Below are positions 42,601 to 56,750 of a DNA stretch of 64,000 nt, one piece after another. How positions within the stretch are numbered: the first letter of the stretch is position 1; every line of letters begins with the position of its first letter. Source of the DNA: Climacteris rufus (taxonomy: Eukaryota; Chordata; Aves; Passeriformes; Climacteridae); the NCBI GenBank assembly GCA_013398175.1, contig VZRZ01005947.1, forward strand, positions 86,224 to 150,223, in the 5' to 3' direction. Under the pieces are notes generated by a model that had not been told where the DNA came from, did no database searches, and was given only the letters and a program-made list of their open reading frames with translations. Both the position numbers and the translations under genes were made by a program.

Positions 42601-45600
42601 CTGGGAAAGGAAGCCACCATCTGTTAACAGAAAGAGGAATACTGATGGAAGAGCAATTTCATTAGATAGTCTGTCTAATTAATACAGGTGACAGGATGCA
42701 AATTTCCCTCCTGGAGAGACCTTTGTGGAGACCTCAAACAAGGATGCTCCTGACCTTGTCCTTCCAGTCAAAGCCAGAGTGAGAAGAGAAGCTGCAGGTT
42801 CCCAGCACCCTCCTCGCTGCTCCCCAGTGCCTGAGCCCCTCTGGGGCCAGATGGGATGGCTCTGCAGGCCTGGCTGGAGATGCTGGGAACTGGTAGCCAG
42901 ACCAGAACAAAGTCTCCCATATCTAGGACAGAGAGATGCCCCAGCACCGGGCTATGTGCAAACCTGCCTTCCTTTGCCAGTCAACATCTGCTGAAGGCCC
43001 TTACTCAGGCTGCGCTTAATCCTGGCAGCTGCGTCACTCTTCCCCTCTACCCAACCCCCTTTTTCCCCTGAAGAAATATCTAGGACACTTTTTTTTTTAA
43101 TTGGCATTGTCTGTTTGATCCTTAGTTCCTATCCAGGCCCAATAAGGAATGCATCTTACTGGAGACAGGATAGAGGACTCTTGGAGTTAATAGTTTTCTC
43201 CATTGTCTTTCAAATGTGTGCTGAGATGTCTGTAGCTGGGGGACCCATTGTGCTGCCTTCCTGCTTGTTTTTCCAACAGTCTCCAGTGAATAAAAGCAAT
43301 GCAGGGCTTGTAATACACTTTCCATGACCTCTAATCTTGTGCACGATCTATCTCAATTGCCAGGTCGAATACAGTATTCATTAGCAGTGGTTCCAGCTCC
43401 ATCTCATCTACTTCTCCAAAACTCAGCCCCAAGCTATCCCTGGCTGGCTCCAGCTTCCCTGTTGGCATCACCATCTCCACTGCCCTCATCCATACCTTCT
43501 TGACCCCTCTCTCTTCTGGCTGCTGTCCCAAGCTATGTGTCCTCCCCCCTTCCCCCAAGCATTTGGTCTCTGGAGGTGCTGGCACAGGGGTGGCTGTGGC
43601 AGGGAGGTGACTGATCCTGGTGAAGGCAGGCCTGCACCTTCAGGAACGTGCTTGCTAGGGACCCTGCCACCTGCCCATCCCACCACGAGAGGGTTGGGGC
43701 GATGCCACTTAGCAGCTGCCAACACTGGCAGCACAACAGGGAGCCAAAGCAACGGCTGGACAGGACTTGAGGGCAGACAAAGCCTCTGGGTTTGCCTTCC
43801 CACCCTGGCTATGAGCTCACTCTGCCGCGTGGGCTTGATGACATTCCCAGATGCACAGGCACACAATGCAGCGGGGAAACCCTGTTCTCCTGCATGGTTT
43901 CTCTGGGAATGTTTGCCCTTCCTACCCCCTTCCTGTGGTGCTGGAAGCCCTCAGGTGTCCCTCAGCTAGGACAGCCACCTGGGCTTTAGGGATGAGTCAC
44001 CCTCTCTTCCCGTGCTCTCCTCAGCCTTCCCTTTGGCAAGGACTGGAAACAAACAGCAGGAATGAATCAGAGGCCAGGGTGGCTGAGGGACCAGAAGCCC
44101 ATCCTGGGGCATCCTGGCATATGTGTTCCAGATACAGCACCACAGGGGACTGGGCAGTGCCCATCACTGAGTGACAAGGACTGGTGACCCCAGAGGACAG
44201 AGAAATCTCCGAGTCATCTCACTGGAAGCTGTGCTTAAGAAGTCCCTTCCTGAAAGGACTGAATTCAAACTGTGGTCTTTTCCAGCACCAAAGGGACATT
44301 ACCAGAGCTTTCTCTGGACAGAGCAAGGATCCCTCTCCTGCTCCAAAGATCTGTGACCAGGCCAAGGATAAAACACCAGCTTCATGCTTCTTTCTCCATC
44401 ACCCAGCCTTTTCTCCTTGTTTTTTTTCCCCCTCTCATTTGCTTCTTCACACCAACTGGTGGACCCTGGCTTGGATGTCTGTGCTCACCTTGAGCTGGCA
44501 GATTATCCCTCTTGAGCTGCCAGAGTCAATGACCAACCTCCCTGCTATTTTAAGGTGTTGTAGGCAGAAAGGTGTGGAGCTGGGGCACCACCACAGCCCA
44601 AATCTCCAGCCAAACCCTTTGTCACTCATATCTGCTGAGGAGGCACATCCAGTCTTGCTCTGGGATTCCCAAGCACTGTGCAGCTGAGCTTCTTTTCAGA
44701 AAATTGGTGATGGGCTGAGCCTCACCGGGTCTGACTGCTTACAACTCTTCTGTCTTCTTCCCACTACCCAGAGAGCCCATAACACCGAGTTTGTACCTCA
44801 CTGTGCCACGTTGCTAGGATTAGTCACTGGAGGCATCACAGCCACTAAAACATGGCCTGGGGAAAAGGCTTAGCAAGCAAGATTTTCTGCACTGTCATGC
44901 AGGGGACAAGGGGATTGGACTAAACAGTCTGAGTGATTGTTTTTGGATTTAGAAAAGGCAGCTGGAAATCAGCCTCTCCCTCTGGAGATTGCTCAGATGG
45001 TTGCAGAAGGGATTTGTGCTTTGGTAGTGCTGCTCCTCTGTGCCTCTCTTCCCAGAGGTCTGCTCAGTTCAAACCCATCTTGTCTGTGGAGACAGGAGAC
45101 AGACTCAGGGCCTCTGAGGATGGCCTGGCTGTGCAAAGCAGGGGCAGGGGTTCAGGTGCTTCTTGCTTCCTCTCAGGAAGGTAGAGCCTGTGCTGTGAAA
45201 TGCTACCCAAGTGTTCTGCCACCTTTATCAGCCTCAGCTTTACCGCCCATAATCTTGCTCCCCTTTTCCGAATTGCTCCTCAGGTTGCAGCTGCTGATGT
45301 TAATCAACGGGATGTCATGCAAGGGGACTCGGGGACATGGGTCAGATGGTGGGGAAGGAGAGGGGGCATGGCTGGGCTGCTCCTGTGGGAACCCACCAGA
45401 GATGGTGGCAGGCATGGGCCCAGGAGTACCCACGGGGACAGGCCCAGGGGTGACTGTGGCTGCCCCTTCTGCTGCAGCTCAGCATCCAGGTAATCTGCCC
45501 GAGACCCACATTATCTCTGATGAAAGTGCAAACAGAAAGGGGAAAGTGAGAAAGAATTCCTCATCTGAGAGGGTTCTTATCACCTTTCCGCTTCCCTCGC

Positions 45601-48600
45601 CCTGGAGAGATAGGGCAGCAGCTCAATGCTCTGTTGTTCCTCAGGGGGCCTCTCCTCCCCTACTCCCATCCGCATGGGGATGTGACGGGGGCTCCCGGCC
45701 CCACAGCTCACCAGACACTCTTAGGCACGCACTCCTTGCCATGTCTGAACCCCTGCCCTTACCCAAGTGTCCACCACAGCACCTTTGGGTTTTGCACCCC
45801 TCATCAAACACACCAATGAGTTCCCAGGTAACAGAGAGCCTTTTGCTTTGCTTTGGGAGTACCAGGGTTTTGTGCTGGCCCCAGCCACAGGACGGTGATA
45901 TAGCTCATTGCAACCTTGATCAGCAACAGGTAACTGAGGCTGAGAAATAAAGCTCAGGCTCTTATCAGCCCTGCCCACAGTCGCAGGGTGCTTACACAGT
46001 GACCAAAAGCAATTAACCCTCCAACAGAAGCAGAGCGGGTCACCCTCACAGGCTGAGGGCAGGAGGAGGCAGCCGCAGGTGGTTCGGTGCCCCTGTAGCA
46101 CTGAGGCCCTCAGGGCAGGCAGAAGGGCTGAAATAGTCCCTGGCACCACAGGAGAGAGAGCCAGAGGTGAAGGAGACCCATGATCCATTCTGGGGGCAGC
46201 AGGGAAAAAGTGCTGCTCAACATCACCATGAAATCTCAAGGCCTTTTCCACCCATCCCTGTAAGAAGAGCACTTGGGAAAGATTTTATGCAGCACGCCAG
46301 CTGCCAGAAATGGCAAAGCTATTGATCATCAGGTTACAGAGCAATGGCATAAAATCATGTGAATCCAAAGAGTGAACAGATGGCCAGCCTGAGCGGGGAT
46401 GAAATTATTTTGTAGCAGATCTGACAAGCAGCTCAATTCAGTGTTAGTGCAAGAACCAGATTTGATTTGGCAGAGAAGACAGGGTGCTTGCAAGGCTTGG
46501 TAGTGCCACGTTTATTCAGTTCTCAGATTTTTCTTCATCCTGAAGTTGTTTTGCTCGAGTTGGGGATACACTCACAACTCACTCAGTTGTGGTTTGATTC
46601 AGTTGCCCAAATATTGGTATCCAGTTTCATTTTAGATGCTGTAGTGTATCCTGCCTGGCCTCCAGCTGCTACTCCAGACAGGTCTGAGGCTCCAGTAACT
46701 TCTATCACAGATCTGCCAGCCCCCTTCATGAGTCTCAGATACCCTAAGACATCTCAAATGACTCTCAACCACTTCATTTTGGCAACAGGATCCCAGGATT
46801 ATGAATACATTGAAGAAAATATTTAATTTTGTTTAGTTTTTGTCCTTTTCTGACAGTGCCTCGGGAATTTCAGGTAGGCAAACCTCCAACAAAGTGGTCC
46901 TAAGGCAATCAAAATAAAGTCTGTTCAGCACAGGGTTGGGGGACAAAATATTTGTAGAGCCAAAGTCAAAGAAAGTGCAAATATTTCCACTCTATTGTCC
47001 TGTGTTGGATGTAACAAGGACCTTTCTCTTGGTAACTGAGGTCTCTCAAAGAAACCCATCTGAAGGTCTTGAGAGTTTAGAAATGCCTGTGACTGATAGG
47101 CTGATTTTGAATAAAATTGATCAGAAATCATAACTGGGGTCTGAAGAAGCAATCAGCCAAAGAGAGCCACTCTGACCCAAATAACAAAAGCCACCAAGGC
47201 CCCTTTGCAGAGTCAAGCCCGGGAAGGCAGAGGGACATTCACAGCTGAGAACAGCTCGTTCTCAGAGCAGTCATTTTGGTACTGCTGAAAGAGAATGCCT
47301 GGGAAAGTCCCCTTAATTTTTCGTTGAAGAGGAGATGGTGCCAATGCACAGAAGCCTGGCAGAGCGCAGGGGCAGGTTCAAGCAGGTTCAGCCAGGGGAA
47401 GCCAGGCTCTGGAGGCTTTACCAGCTCCGTGCAAGCAGAGAGCTCTGCTCTCCCGGGGTCTCTTGCTGGCAGCGTGCTTTGGTGGACCTCCTTCGGCAGG
47501 CAAAGTTGGGAAGAGTAGTTCTGCCTTCCCCCCTTATTCTTTATTCCCCTGGCTTGCAGAGGAAGGATATGGCGAGTGTCGAGAGGCAATACTTTGTGAA
47601 GAAGGATCCCAAAGCAGAGGAGCCTCCTGGAGATTTGCAGGCATTTCCAGGGGCACAGCGAGGTTCCACAGGGTCTGGAGCAAAACCCAGATCTGTGATC
47701 TTTCCTAAATGAGGATGTCTCAAAACGTAATGAGCCAGGCTCTCTCAAGAGGTACCCAGGGGCAAATCGCTCTCACTTTTCTTTCTCCCCTGCCGCCCTG
47801 CCCACCCTCCAGCTCATCCTGGGCACGTTAAATGAATTAAAATTAAACGCATCTCTAATTTATCTCCATTCTGTTCTCCCTGTAGAAGGGTTGTCCCAGG
47901 GTGATCCCTCCGATAATGAGAACTGCTTGTGAAAATTAAAAAATACTTGTTACAGAAACCCCAAAACCAAATGCCTTGAGATTAACGAGGAAGCTAAAAA
48001 AACCCGGTGAATGCAAATATGCAGAGATTAGCAGCTGTTCAAATGCAAGATGATCACCCAATGGCATATGCTTCCAGAGCATTGACTAAAGCCCTACAGA
48101 ACTATGAATAGATTAGGAAAAAATGCTAGCAATTGCTCTGACTTTGTGAGTGGTTTCATGGATATTCTCACAGGCAGGAATTGATGAGGCAGACACCCAT
48201 TCTGGGCTGGTGAACCCTGTGCTGCAGAAACCAGGGTGGGACTCACGACCCAGACATCTGAACGTGAAATTGGAGGAATATTTGTTACAGAAATTCCAGT
48301 GTGTTTTCCAGAGAGCAGGGATGAGGGGAAAGGAAACGACTGCCAGAATGGCTCTAGCCCCGCTGCTTTGTGAAGCTTCAGTACGAAGCACAAAAGGCCC
48401 AATGTTAACAGGCCAGGGAGCGACGGTCTTGCTCAACAGGCGTAAAAATCCTTGGCACTATGAACGTAGCACCTCGTTGGGATGCTAAAGGTGTTTAAGG
48501 TGATGGGATCCTGCGCACAGGACATTGCTTCACTATGTGGCACAGCAGGAGGTCAGACACAGTAAATCACAGCACTTGTCTGGGGACCGAGACGCGTGAG

Positions 48601-49300
48601 AGGAGATTAGGTGATGTCGGCTGTAGGTGTGGTGCTAAAGTCATTAAAGCCCTGCAAGCGCCGCGTTCGAGATGGGAAGCAGAGAAAAGCACAGCCAGTT
48701 ATGGGAAAAGCAGATTGCCAAGGAAAGCCCTGAGCTTTATGGTGTTAGATATTTCCCAGCGAGGGTCCAGGTGCTGCCCACACAAACGCAAGCTTAACCC
48801 TGTGGAAATCGGCCAATTCCTCGCCGCGTACAGAGACAAAACCTCCCCCAAGCAGGAGGCAACCCAGACCTTCTCCAACGTCCTTGCCCCTTCTATCCCC
48901 TCGTCCCCCTCTGCCCTCTGCCCCCGCTTCCCTTCCCCATGCTCAGTTGTTCCAGCAGCAGTGTCCACGCTCACTGCAGTCTGCATGCCTGGCTCGGGTG
49001 ACCTTTCCCGGGACAATGGCTGCTATTGACTGTGTGCAGGCCCGGCCAGCGATGACACAGAGCTACAGACGCAAGGTCCCCTCGCTGCAAAGGGGGTCCT
49101 GCCCAGCACAGCTGGGAGCGGGGGAGGCTGGCCTGGGAAAAAGCCTTCAGCCACGAGCCCGCCTTTCATGGCGCTCGGTGGCCCGTGCGTCACACGGATG
49201 GCTCCGAGGTTAGACATGCTTCTTAGCCCCTTTAGTCCCACTGCAAGGTGCCAGAACCTCAGCTCTAGAAATTAAAGCCCATAACATGACTTTAGGAGCT
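42601..49300. other. Intergenic with AT-rich candidate regulatory islands
   Basis: No gene recognised. Two islands stand out from the background: 42600-42720 and 47820-48130, each with an exact octamer motif ATGCAAAT and TAATTAA-like sites. The longest open frame in the window, 337 codons at 44937-45950, has no recognisable domain and is most likely chance. Confidence 0.55.
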
Positions 49301-52300
49301 TCCAGTGGTGGTAAATGCCTTCCCACGTGCCCACGCACCGAAACAGATTTGCTAGGGGAAAAAACCCATCTCACATTGTTTGGGAGAGATGGATACTTTG
49401 ATTCACCAGGTCCTTTGTGGCTGGGATATCATGACAGTGTCGATGCATTTTAGTAGGCACTTTTCACACAGAGTCTTGTGGATGTAGAACCAGAAGGCAG
49501 GGACCAGTTTATCATTTAAACCTTTCTACTGACCCTTTCTGCAGGGCTTGGGATGTCTGCTTCCCCACATCTCTGCCATGGGCTAACAATTCCTCCCTGT
49601 CTCACCAGGGAAAATAAATGAGTCAGTGCACACACAGAATTTGCAAGATGGAAATTGCTATCTGAATGCTGTGAGGATGATGATGAATATTACCATTGTT
49701 GCTAAAAGTGCTAGTGCCAGACAGGACCAAAGGATCTGTTCTGTATAACTCATGGTCCCTCCCACAAGCCCCTTCCAGCTTTCCCACATTTTTATAGAAA
49801 CATCAGTCCGAGTTTGACACTTCTACCCAGCACCACCTTTTGGCAAAAGCCACAGGACTTTATGATTCAGAACCCATTGCTGCATCCCTGCCTGGAGCTA
49901 AAATAGGACCAGAGAACACATCACTGCTGCCAGCTCCTGACAAGCCCAGTCCCCCAGAAGAAGAACGTCAGCATCACTCCAGATCTGGGATGCAGTAAAG
50001 GTGCAAATGAGGGGGGAGCCTGCTCCTTCAGTGTCCTAGCTTGAACATTAAAGGCAGAGGAACTTTTCTAGCCCTACCACAAACTGAACTGCAACCTCTC
50101 AATCCAGAAGAAGAGTCAGGAAAACAAATACATAGTATTAACATACTGAAGTGTTTAGATTGGTAATTTCCTTCAGTGCTAAAGGCAAAAAATGTCTCTG
50201 GAAAGAGATGTGTAGAGTCAGGTAGGAAGCTCAGTGCAAACCTTGAATTAGGAAAGGCACCATATTGGAAAAATGCACTGATCAGTCCAGCACTGGCACA
50301 TTTTAAAAGGTGCTCACCACTGCTGGCTAAGCCGGCAGCTGGAGTGCCCCTGGACCAGGTAGAAAAGCTCATGAAGGAAGGGAGCATCCTCTCTCCAAAT
50401 CCAGTGTTTTATTCCAAGCCAGTCAGCCAGGTCTTCAGACCATTGAAGAACCAGCCTGTCTGGGGCCAGCAAAAACCTTGCTGGCAATGTCTGAAAGCTC
50501 TCACTGCCCCTTATCTGCTGCTGCCCTGGAGGGTTGTTCTCTGTTGGATGAAGGAATCCCAATCACACAACCCTACGTCTCCACCCCTCTCTTCCTACCA
50601 TCCTTGGTGAGAGCAGTGGATGTCCCTGTGCACATATGTACAGTGGGGTTTAAAGGTTTAAAGGTCTGTATCAACTGGTCCTCGACCCACAGGCCACTCC
50701 AACCTGAGTTCCCACACATGTCCTTGGGAATGTACCTCCCTCAGAGTGGAGAACAGATAGCCGGGATTTGTTTTGCCTGCTGGGCAGTTTCCCTGAAGAG
50801 GTGGGAGAAAAGGGGGGTTAATTCAGGGTTTCATTAACCTAACAGCTGATTGCAACAGAAACTTGTCCTATATAGGAACTGTGTCAGGGAACAGGCTGAG
50901 GAGGAGGGGGAGAAGATAGTGGGTTATAGCAACCCTGCTGCTTCTTCCAGACTCGCTTCTCTCACCCGAGTCCCAGAAGAACAGAGCAGCTCATGTAGGT
51001 TTGACTCCCAGGTCCAGGCCCATCAAACTCCATGTGAGCAAGGGAAAGGTGAAGTTGTGCATGACTGCCTCACATAAGAAACATAGATGATCCCACAAGC
51101 CATGTGTCCCATATGGGGACACATGCAAGTCCATAAAGAACCTTCAGGCCATTTGCATGGCATCCATTCCCATGCAAGAAATTATAAGGCAAAAATATCC
51201 CTGCATACTCTTATGTGGCCTTCTGGAGACGTGTTGAGCATCTCTTGCTTAGAGGCAGAGCCATAGGTACATACAGCCCACATAACTACATGGATACTCC
51301 CCAGTATAAAGCGATAGGGATTGGGAGCAAGTGGTTTAGGATCGGTTTCCACTGTTCCTGGCTTCTGCTGTCAGCAACATGGCTGGTGCTTCCAGCCTGG
51401 CTGTGCCTTCTCCAGCTTCCTATGTCAGCATGAGCGAGCAAGTGACAGGGTCGCAAGCTGGAGCTGATCAGGCTGAAAACGATCTCTGCAAAATGAATGA
51501 ACCAGGGGAAAAAAAATAAGGGAAGAGAAGGCACAGCTGGAGGGAGAGGTGAGAAGGCAGGAGAACTGCTTTCTCCAGAAGGTTTTTCCAATTGACTTGC
51601 GCCAATTTTGAAACCACACCCTCAGTCACAGACAGAGATGTAAATACGTCTGTTCCCAAGCAGAGCTGCATCGTGGGGACACCCCTCCTCCCCACATTCA
51701 CCCACCTGGCTGCCGTTCATGGCTGGGGGAGGAGGGTGGGAAGGGGGTTTTGCTCAGGAGCTTCTGGAAAGCCCTGTGAGTGACTTTGGGAATGTGTGTG
51801 AGCTGCAGAGGTGGAAGGAGGACTGGGGGAAGGAAGGAGGAATGGGGGAAGAAAAGAAGGAAGGAAGGAACTATTGTCACTGGAGAGGGCTTTGTGTGAC
51901 CAACATTGCAGAGATTCCCGTGGCCCTGGCAGCCTCGAAGAGAGTCCTGCAGGGAATGAGTGAGGGGAAAGGAGAAGGAGAGGTCAGACAGGTTGACAAG
52001 AGGGTCTGTGCCATTCCTAGAGCTGTGTTTTCTTGAGATAAGTCTGACCTATTCGCAGTCACTCCGGAGCAGCAGCAGGACCTGGCCTTTACGTCTGTCT
52101 TGACCTTCTATTGTGGCTCAAACATTGAAGGAGATTAAGGCAGTGATCAAACAACTCCCAAACTTTGAGGCATACCCAGTATGGGGCCGCAGTGATGCAG
52201 AGAAATCCAGACTTGCCAACCACTGCCAGGTCCAAACCAGCCCATCTTGCATGTCCTGTCCTGGACCTATGCCGAGCAGATTGACTCAGGAGGCCGGGGC

Positions 52301-53032
52301 ATCTGGAGGGGTCTAACTCGCAGCATATGCATCTAGTGACTCTTCATCTCAAAATCGTGTAGGACACCTCCGGAAGCAAGAGCCAACCACCATCAATGGC
52401 TTGGAGTCAAGTCCAGGTCACTGTGGCAGCCAAGCATGCTGGAAGCATCCATCATGATATTATTTTCTGCTTAGTTAAGACAAGTCCAGATCTCAGTCAT
52501 AAATAGTGGGGGAGAGGGAGGAAAGGGGAGAGAATGAGAAGAAGAGTAGCAGAAAGACAGAGATACAGCAAAGGTACCAAAATCCATGTTTCAGGTATCC
52601 CTGGTTGGCTGCTTCAGTGGAAAGGAGGAGGTCTTGTTGAGCCTTGGAGCACAAGGCCCTTCTCAAAGTGGGGAGCAGTGGTTGTACAGGACATGTGTGC
52701 AATGAATTCTGTCTGCTGCTGCTCACACAAATATCTGGGCAGGTTGGCAAGGGTGGAAAAAAGGGGCTGTGTGTTCCTTTTGTCACTCCCAGACTTCAGG
52801 GACCAGGGCAGTCAGTCCAGCACTTTTCCTCAAAAAAGGGGACAGGAGAAGAAAAGTGATGCTTTCAGGGAATATCTTCAAGGGGGACATGAAGAAAAAT
52901 ACAATGTTTTACAGGTTTAAACAGAATTTTCAGAGATGTGAACAGAAGATTGTATCCCCTTGCTGTGCCTCAGGTGGATGAATGCACCTGTGTTAGACAA
53001 TCCTCATGCAGCAACCACGGTCTTCTGCTGGT

Positions 53033-53062
53033 GTTGGTGACACTGCTGTTGGTGACACTGCT
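53033..53062 (+). repeat. 15-bp perfect tandem duplication
   Basis: Two adjacent identical copies of GTTGGTGACACTGCT. Confidence 0.95.
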
Positions 53063-54111
53063 GGCAGCATGGTGTGTGTGAGGGGGCAGGCAGCCCCCTC
53101 TCCTGAGGTCAGGAGAATTGCCCTGGATTGCCTCATGGCCAGTGCATAGGGAAAGGGTGAATATTTAGATGCAGAAGACAAAGACCTGCAGGCTGGGCCT
53201 TACTTCATGTCCAGCCAGAGCTTGAGATGGCTGGTATTTAAAATAAAATGGTTTGTTTCGTTGTTTTTTTTTTTTTTTTTTGTAACAGCAAGAAAGCATC
53301 TTTGGATCTCAGCTGTGTCCAAGGGCCTGTGAGACGTGAGGGTATATCTGTACCACACTCCTTTATCGGAATTTTTCCATTCTCTGAGGTATCTCAACCC
53401 TCTGTCTGCCCAAGATAATGGAGGGGCAGCCAAAATGGCATTTTAAACTCTTGGCTCCCTCTACCAACAATTGGACAAAGCAAAGAGGCAGGATGGGAGA
53501 AACTGGTTTTCTGGAAACTTCTATTAGATGGCAAGGGGTCACACCCCCTTCAATAGAGATTGGAGTCGGGGGTCATTTTACATCTGCCTTTAATGAAGAA
53601 TGGTGGGAAGGGAAATTTAGCTCCAATGAGCTAATTAAATATATATATAATTTCCACTCTGTTAGCAAGGAAAAAAAAGCCTTGGAGCAGCTGGTAGGTC
53701 ATTGTTTAAGAATTTAAAAATAAAAGTTTCTTGGCATAGATTTCAGAGATGGAGGCAGTGTCTTGCATTGTCATCCCAGAGGGTAAGGGAGAGGGAAAAA
53801 AAGAAGGATGAGGCCAGGCAAGGATAGTTCATCTTGACTACGTGTTACTCAGGTGTGTCTTGGCTTTCCAGCCTCTTTTCCCTCTGACTGGTTTAGGTAA
53901 TCAACATCCTGCCCAGATGGTGAGCCTCACCAGGGACAGATTTACAGGCCCCACACCCTAAAGAGCTGGAAATATCCTGCCATGGGGATGGCTAATGCTT
54001 GGCAGTGCCCTGAGCACATTGGTGGGGCTAAATGGCCCCAACCAGGCTCACCTGGGACCTTCACCCCATTTAAGCTTCATTTGAGCTCAGGTCCAGGTAG
54101 CTGCTCCTGGT

Positions 54112-55009
54112 CTGAGCTATGTTGTAGGTATATCTATGCCTGGCCTTGTTCTGAGCTTGTCCTGGTTTCCTGACTGGTTGCTCCAAGTGGACTCCAGTCT
54201 CTACCTGGTGGTAGCTTGGTCTCCAGGATGCACCTTGGACCTGCGCTGCAGGCTTGTCTTCAGCCCCATGTCCTGCTGCTCCTGACTGGATCTTGCCTTG
54301 TGTAAGGCTGTGACTGGAATCTCTCTCTGTTGTCACTGTGGTGGTGCTGATCACCTGTGGGACCATGTTGGGGAAGTGCTTGGCCTGAGCTGAGCTCTCC
54401 TCAGTCCTGAGCTGTGCAGGCTGGGGCTGTGCATGACCTGGCCCCACACCTCCTTCTCAGGTAAAGGCCATGGACCCTGCACGCCACTGCTTCCCTCGTC
54501 ACCTTAGGGCACTACTGCATCCCTTTTTCTGTCTCTGTGGCTTCTCAGCACTGGTTTTCCCATGCCACCTGCCACTTCCTGGCCTGTTCACAGTGGGGGC
54601 TTGGCACCCCTTCCCAGGCCTGCCTGCCTCTGGGAGAATTTTTTTCATCTCTGTGTCTCTGAAGCAGATTCATGTGCCTGCACTGTTTCCAAGTTATGAT
54701 CCCAACCTGGCTGCAAGTCCCCTGTCCCCATGCTGTGACCTTAAACTTATCCTTTGCCACCATCCTCACCCCGTCCTGTGACCCTGCTGTGTGTCATCCA
54801 ACACACAGCAGCCAGGGAGTTTTACAAGGAGCCACCCATTGAGCCCAGACCTCCACAGGGTGTGAGCCCATAGCCTGATGGATGCTCCGTTTAGCCTCAG
54901 CTGTGCTGGAGGTACACCCATGCCTATTCCTGTCTCCTGCTGTCCTGGCTTACTGACCAGTTTTCCTAGATGGACTCTACACCTGATTTGTAGGTCATTT
55001 CATCTCCAG
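54112..55009 (+). repeat. Diverged direct repeat pair (54112-54226 and 54896-55009)
   Basis: The two copies can be aligned by eye over 115 bp in the same order: CTGAGCTATG/CTCAGCTGTG, TATGCCTGG/CATGCCTAT, TGTCCTGGTTTCCTGACTGG/TGTCCTGGCTTACTGACCAG, TGGACTC/TGGACTC and TCTCCAG/TCTCCAG. It is an old local duplication or two copies of an unrecognised repeat family. Confidence 0.65.
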
Positions 55010-56750
55010 TCCCATCTATGTCTCTGCTTAGGTACTGAGGAACAGTGAGGTCACACCTGGGCTGGAGTCATTCCTGGCAGGTCCCCTCTTCTTGCTGCTT
55101 CCTCACACTGATGACAAGCCAAACCATGGTAGGAGGCCTCATCTCCAGAGGCCTTGGTGCTGGTTTTTCCCTCCCCACCCTGCTGCATCCTGATGCTTTC
55201 TGGCAGCAGCTGCACGTGGAACTGGAGGCCTGAACTTTTCCATTCCCCAGCCTCCAGTGCTGCCAATCCCTCTGAGCTGGGAATGGATGTTAAACTCGCC
55301 CTCCACCAGCAAACAGGTCCTGACCCTCCCTCTCACTTCATGAGTCCCATGTGCGGTTCACCGTTTCTGAGAGGGAAGGAGGGGGCACGTTTTTCTCTGC
55401 CCCAGCTGGTCCAGCCCTGCTTGGCTTCTCTGCTGGCTTCCACTACATTGGCTAAGCTGTGGCTGCTCTCCCCCTCCCTGGGAGCACCTAGTGCTGCTCC
55501 TTGCCCTCTCCTGTCCCACTGATGGCTCTTGGTGTGTTCTCATTCTCAAGAGCCTGCCCCTGAACTCTTAGCAAAAGGGAAATTAGTAATAATAGTGCTA
55601 AAAGAGACTCATAATCCCCCCAGACAGATTAGGCAGCCAGGGAAAGAGAGTGAAGAAGGGAGGGTCTGGCTGGCCTCAAAGCCTTGTTCCACCTGCTCGC
55701 CAATGCAGCAGCTAAGGTGGGGAGGGTCAGAGGGGGCTCTTGGGAGACACTGTTCAAAGCCAAAGTAGGGTGGGAAAAGTTTTCCTTGCTTTAGAGTCAG
55801 TTCCCCTGGCCCACCTGCTTGGATTCCACTATTGGAAAGGATCTTTGCACCTCCAGACACCCCGCAGACATGCTGGCAAGCTTGAGTTAGCTCCTGGTGT
55901 CCATTCCTGTGCAGAAAATGCTGCTGGCCCATGCTCCCTTTTCCACTGACACTGAGCAATGTGGTCAGTACGCAGTCTAGGCTTTTTTCCTCTCCAGGAG
56001 CAAGACAGAAAGGATTCCCATGTGTGCACTTAAGACATGTCTGTTCGTCAAGAGGTGTTGGCTCCCTCCTCTCTGCGGTTATGGGAAGGCCTTTTTGTTT
56101 AAAAAGGAAAACAAATGAATAGATTCCCCTGACACCCAGAACTATCAGGCACGAACCCAAGGGAGTCCCTTGTTTAAACATCAGGAGTACATTGCTGGAT
56201 AACACCCCTCCTCTCCCTCCCCTCTTGGCTTTTTTTTGGGTTGTGACAGGCTTTTTTCTGCTTTTATTTGTTCTTTCTAAGCTTCTTGCTTCTGGCCAGG
56301 CCTGTTTGGGGAAAGTGGGAGGGCAGTGAGGGTCTTTCAGGCTCGGGCTTCTGGACTGAAACAGCACAGGGGCAGTGCTGCTCCAAGCACTTGCCCTGCC
56401 AGAGCTGTAGGAGAAGATGCCATGAGCAGATGGAAACATATGGACAGTGTTTGGGGCATGTCAGGGCCATGACATGAGGAGGCTGAAGCTGAAGGGAAAG
56501 TTTCCTCTCTCTTGATCTTAGGTTTCCCTCTCTTTTCTGCACATCTAAGCTTGTGAGGAAAAGAATGGTGTGCTCCCCTCCTCCCTGCCTTACAAAAACA
56601 GAGACTAGAGTCAAACTTGGAATTCCCCTCTGTCTCATCACTGGGGAGACAGGGTCTTGGTGGTGATCTCACCCCATCAGAAACCTTTCTGTGCATAAGG
56701 CTAAGCAAGCAATGAAGAGGGAGGACTGGGAGGAGGAGGGGAGTTATGGC

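Larger units (their letters stand above)
49301..56750. other. Intergenic, T/C-rich part with a diverged duplication
   Basis: No gene recognised. It contains an 18-base poly(T) at 53264-53281, a 15-bp tandem duplication at 53033-53062, an AT-rich patch at 53630-53730 and two related 115-bp segments at 54112-54226 and 54896-55009. Confidence 0.55.

Noticed and set aside
44937..45950. A 337-codon open frame, the longest in the window
   Set aside because: It begins without an ATG, has no recognisable domain, no splice or promoter context, and its composition is that of background DNA; overlapping frames are also open. Judged a chance frame.
55609..56439. A 276-codon minus-strand frame
   Set aside because: No homology recognised, no conserved motif, and no plausible start or splice context.
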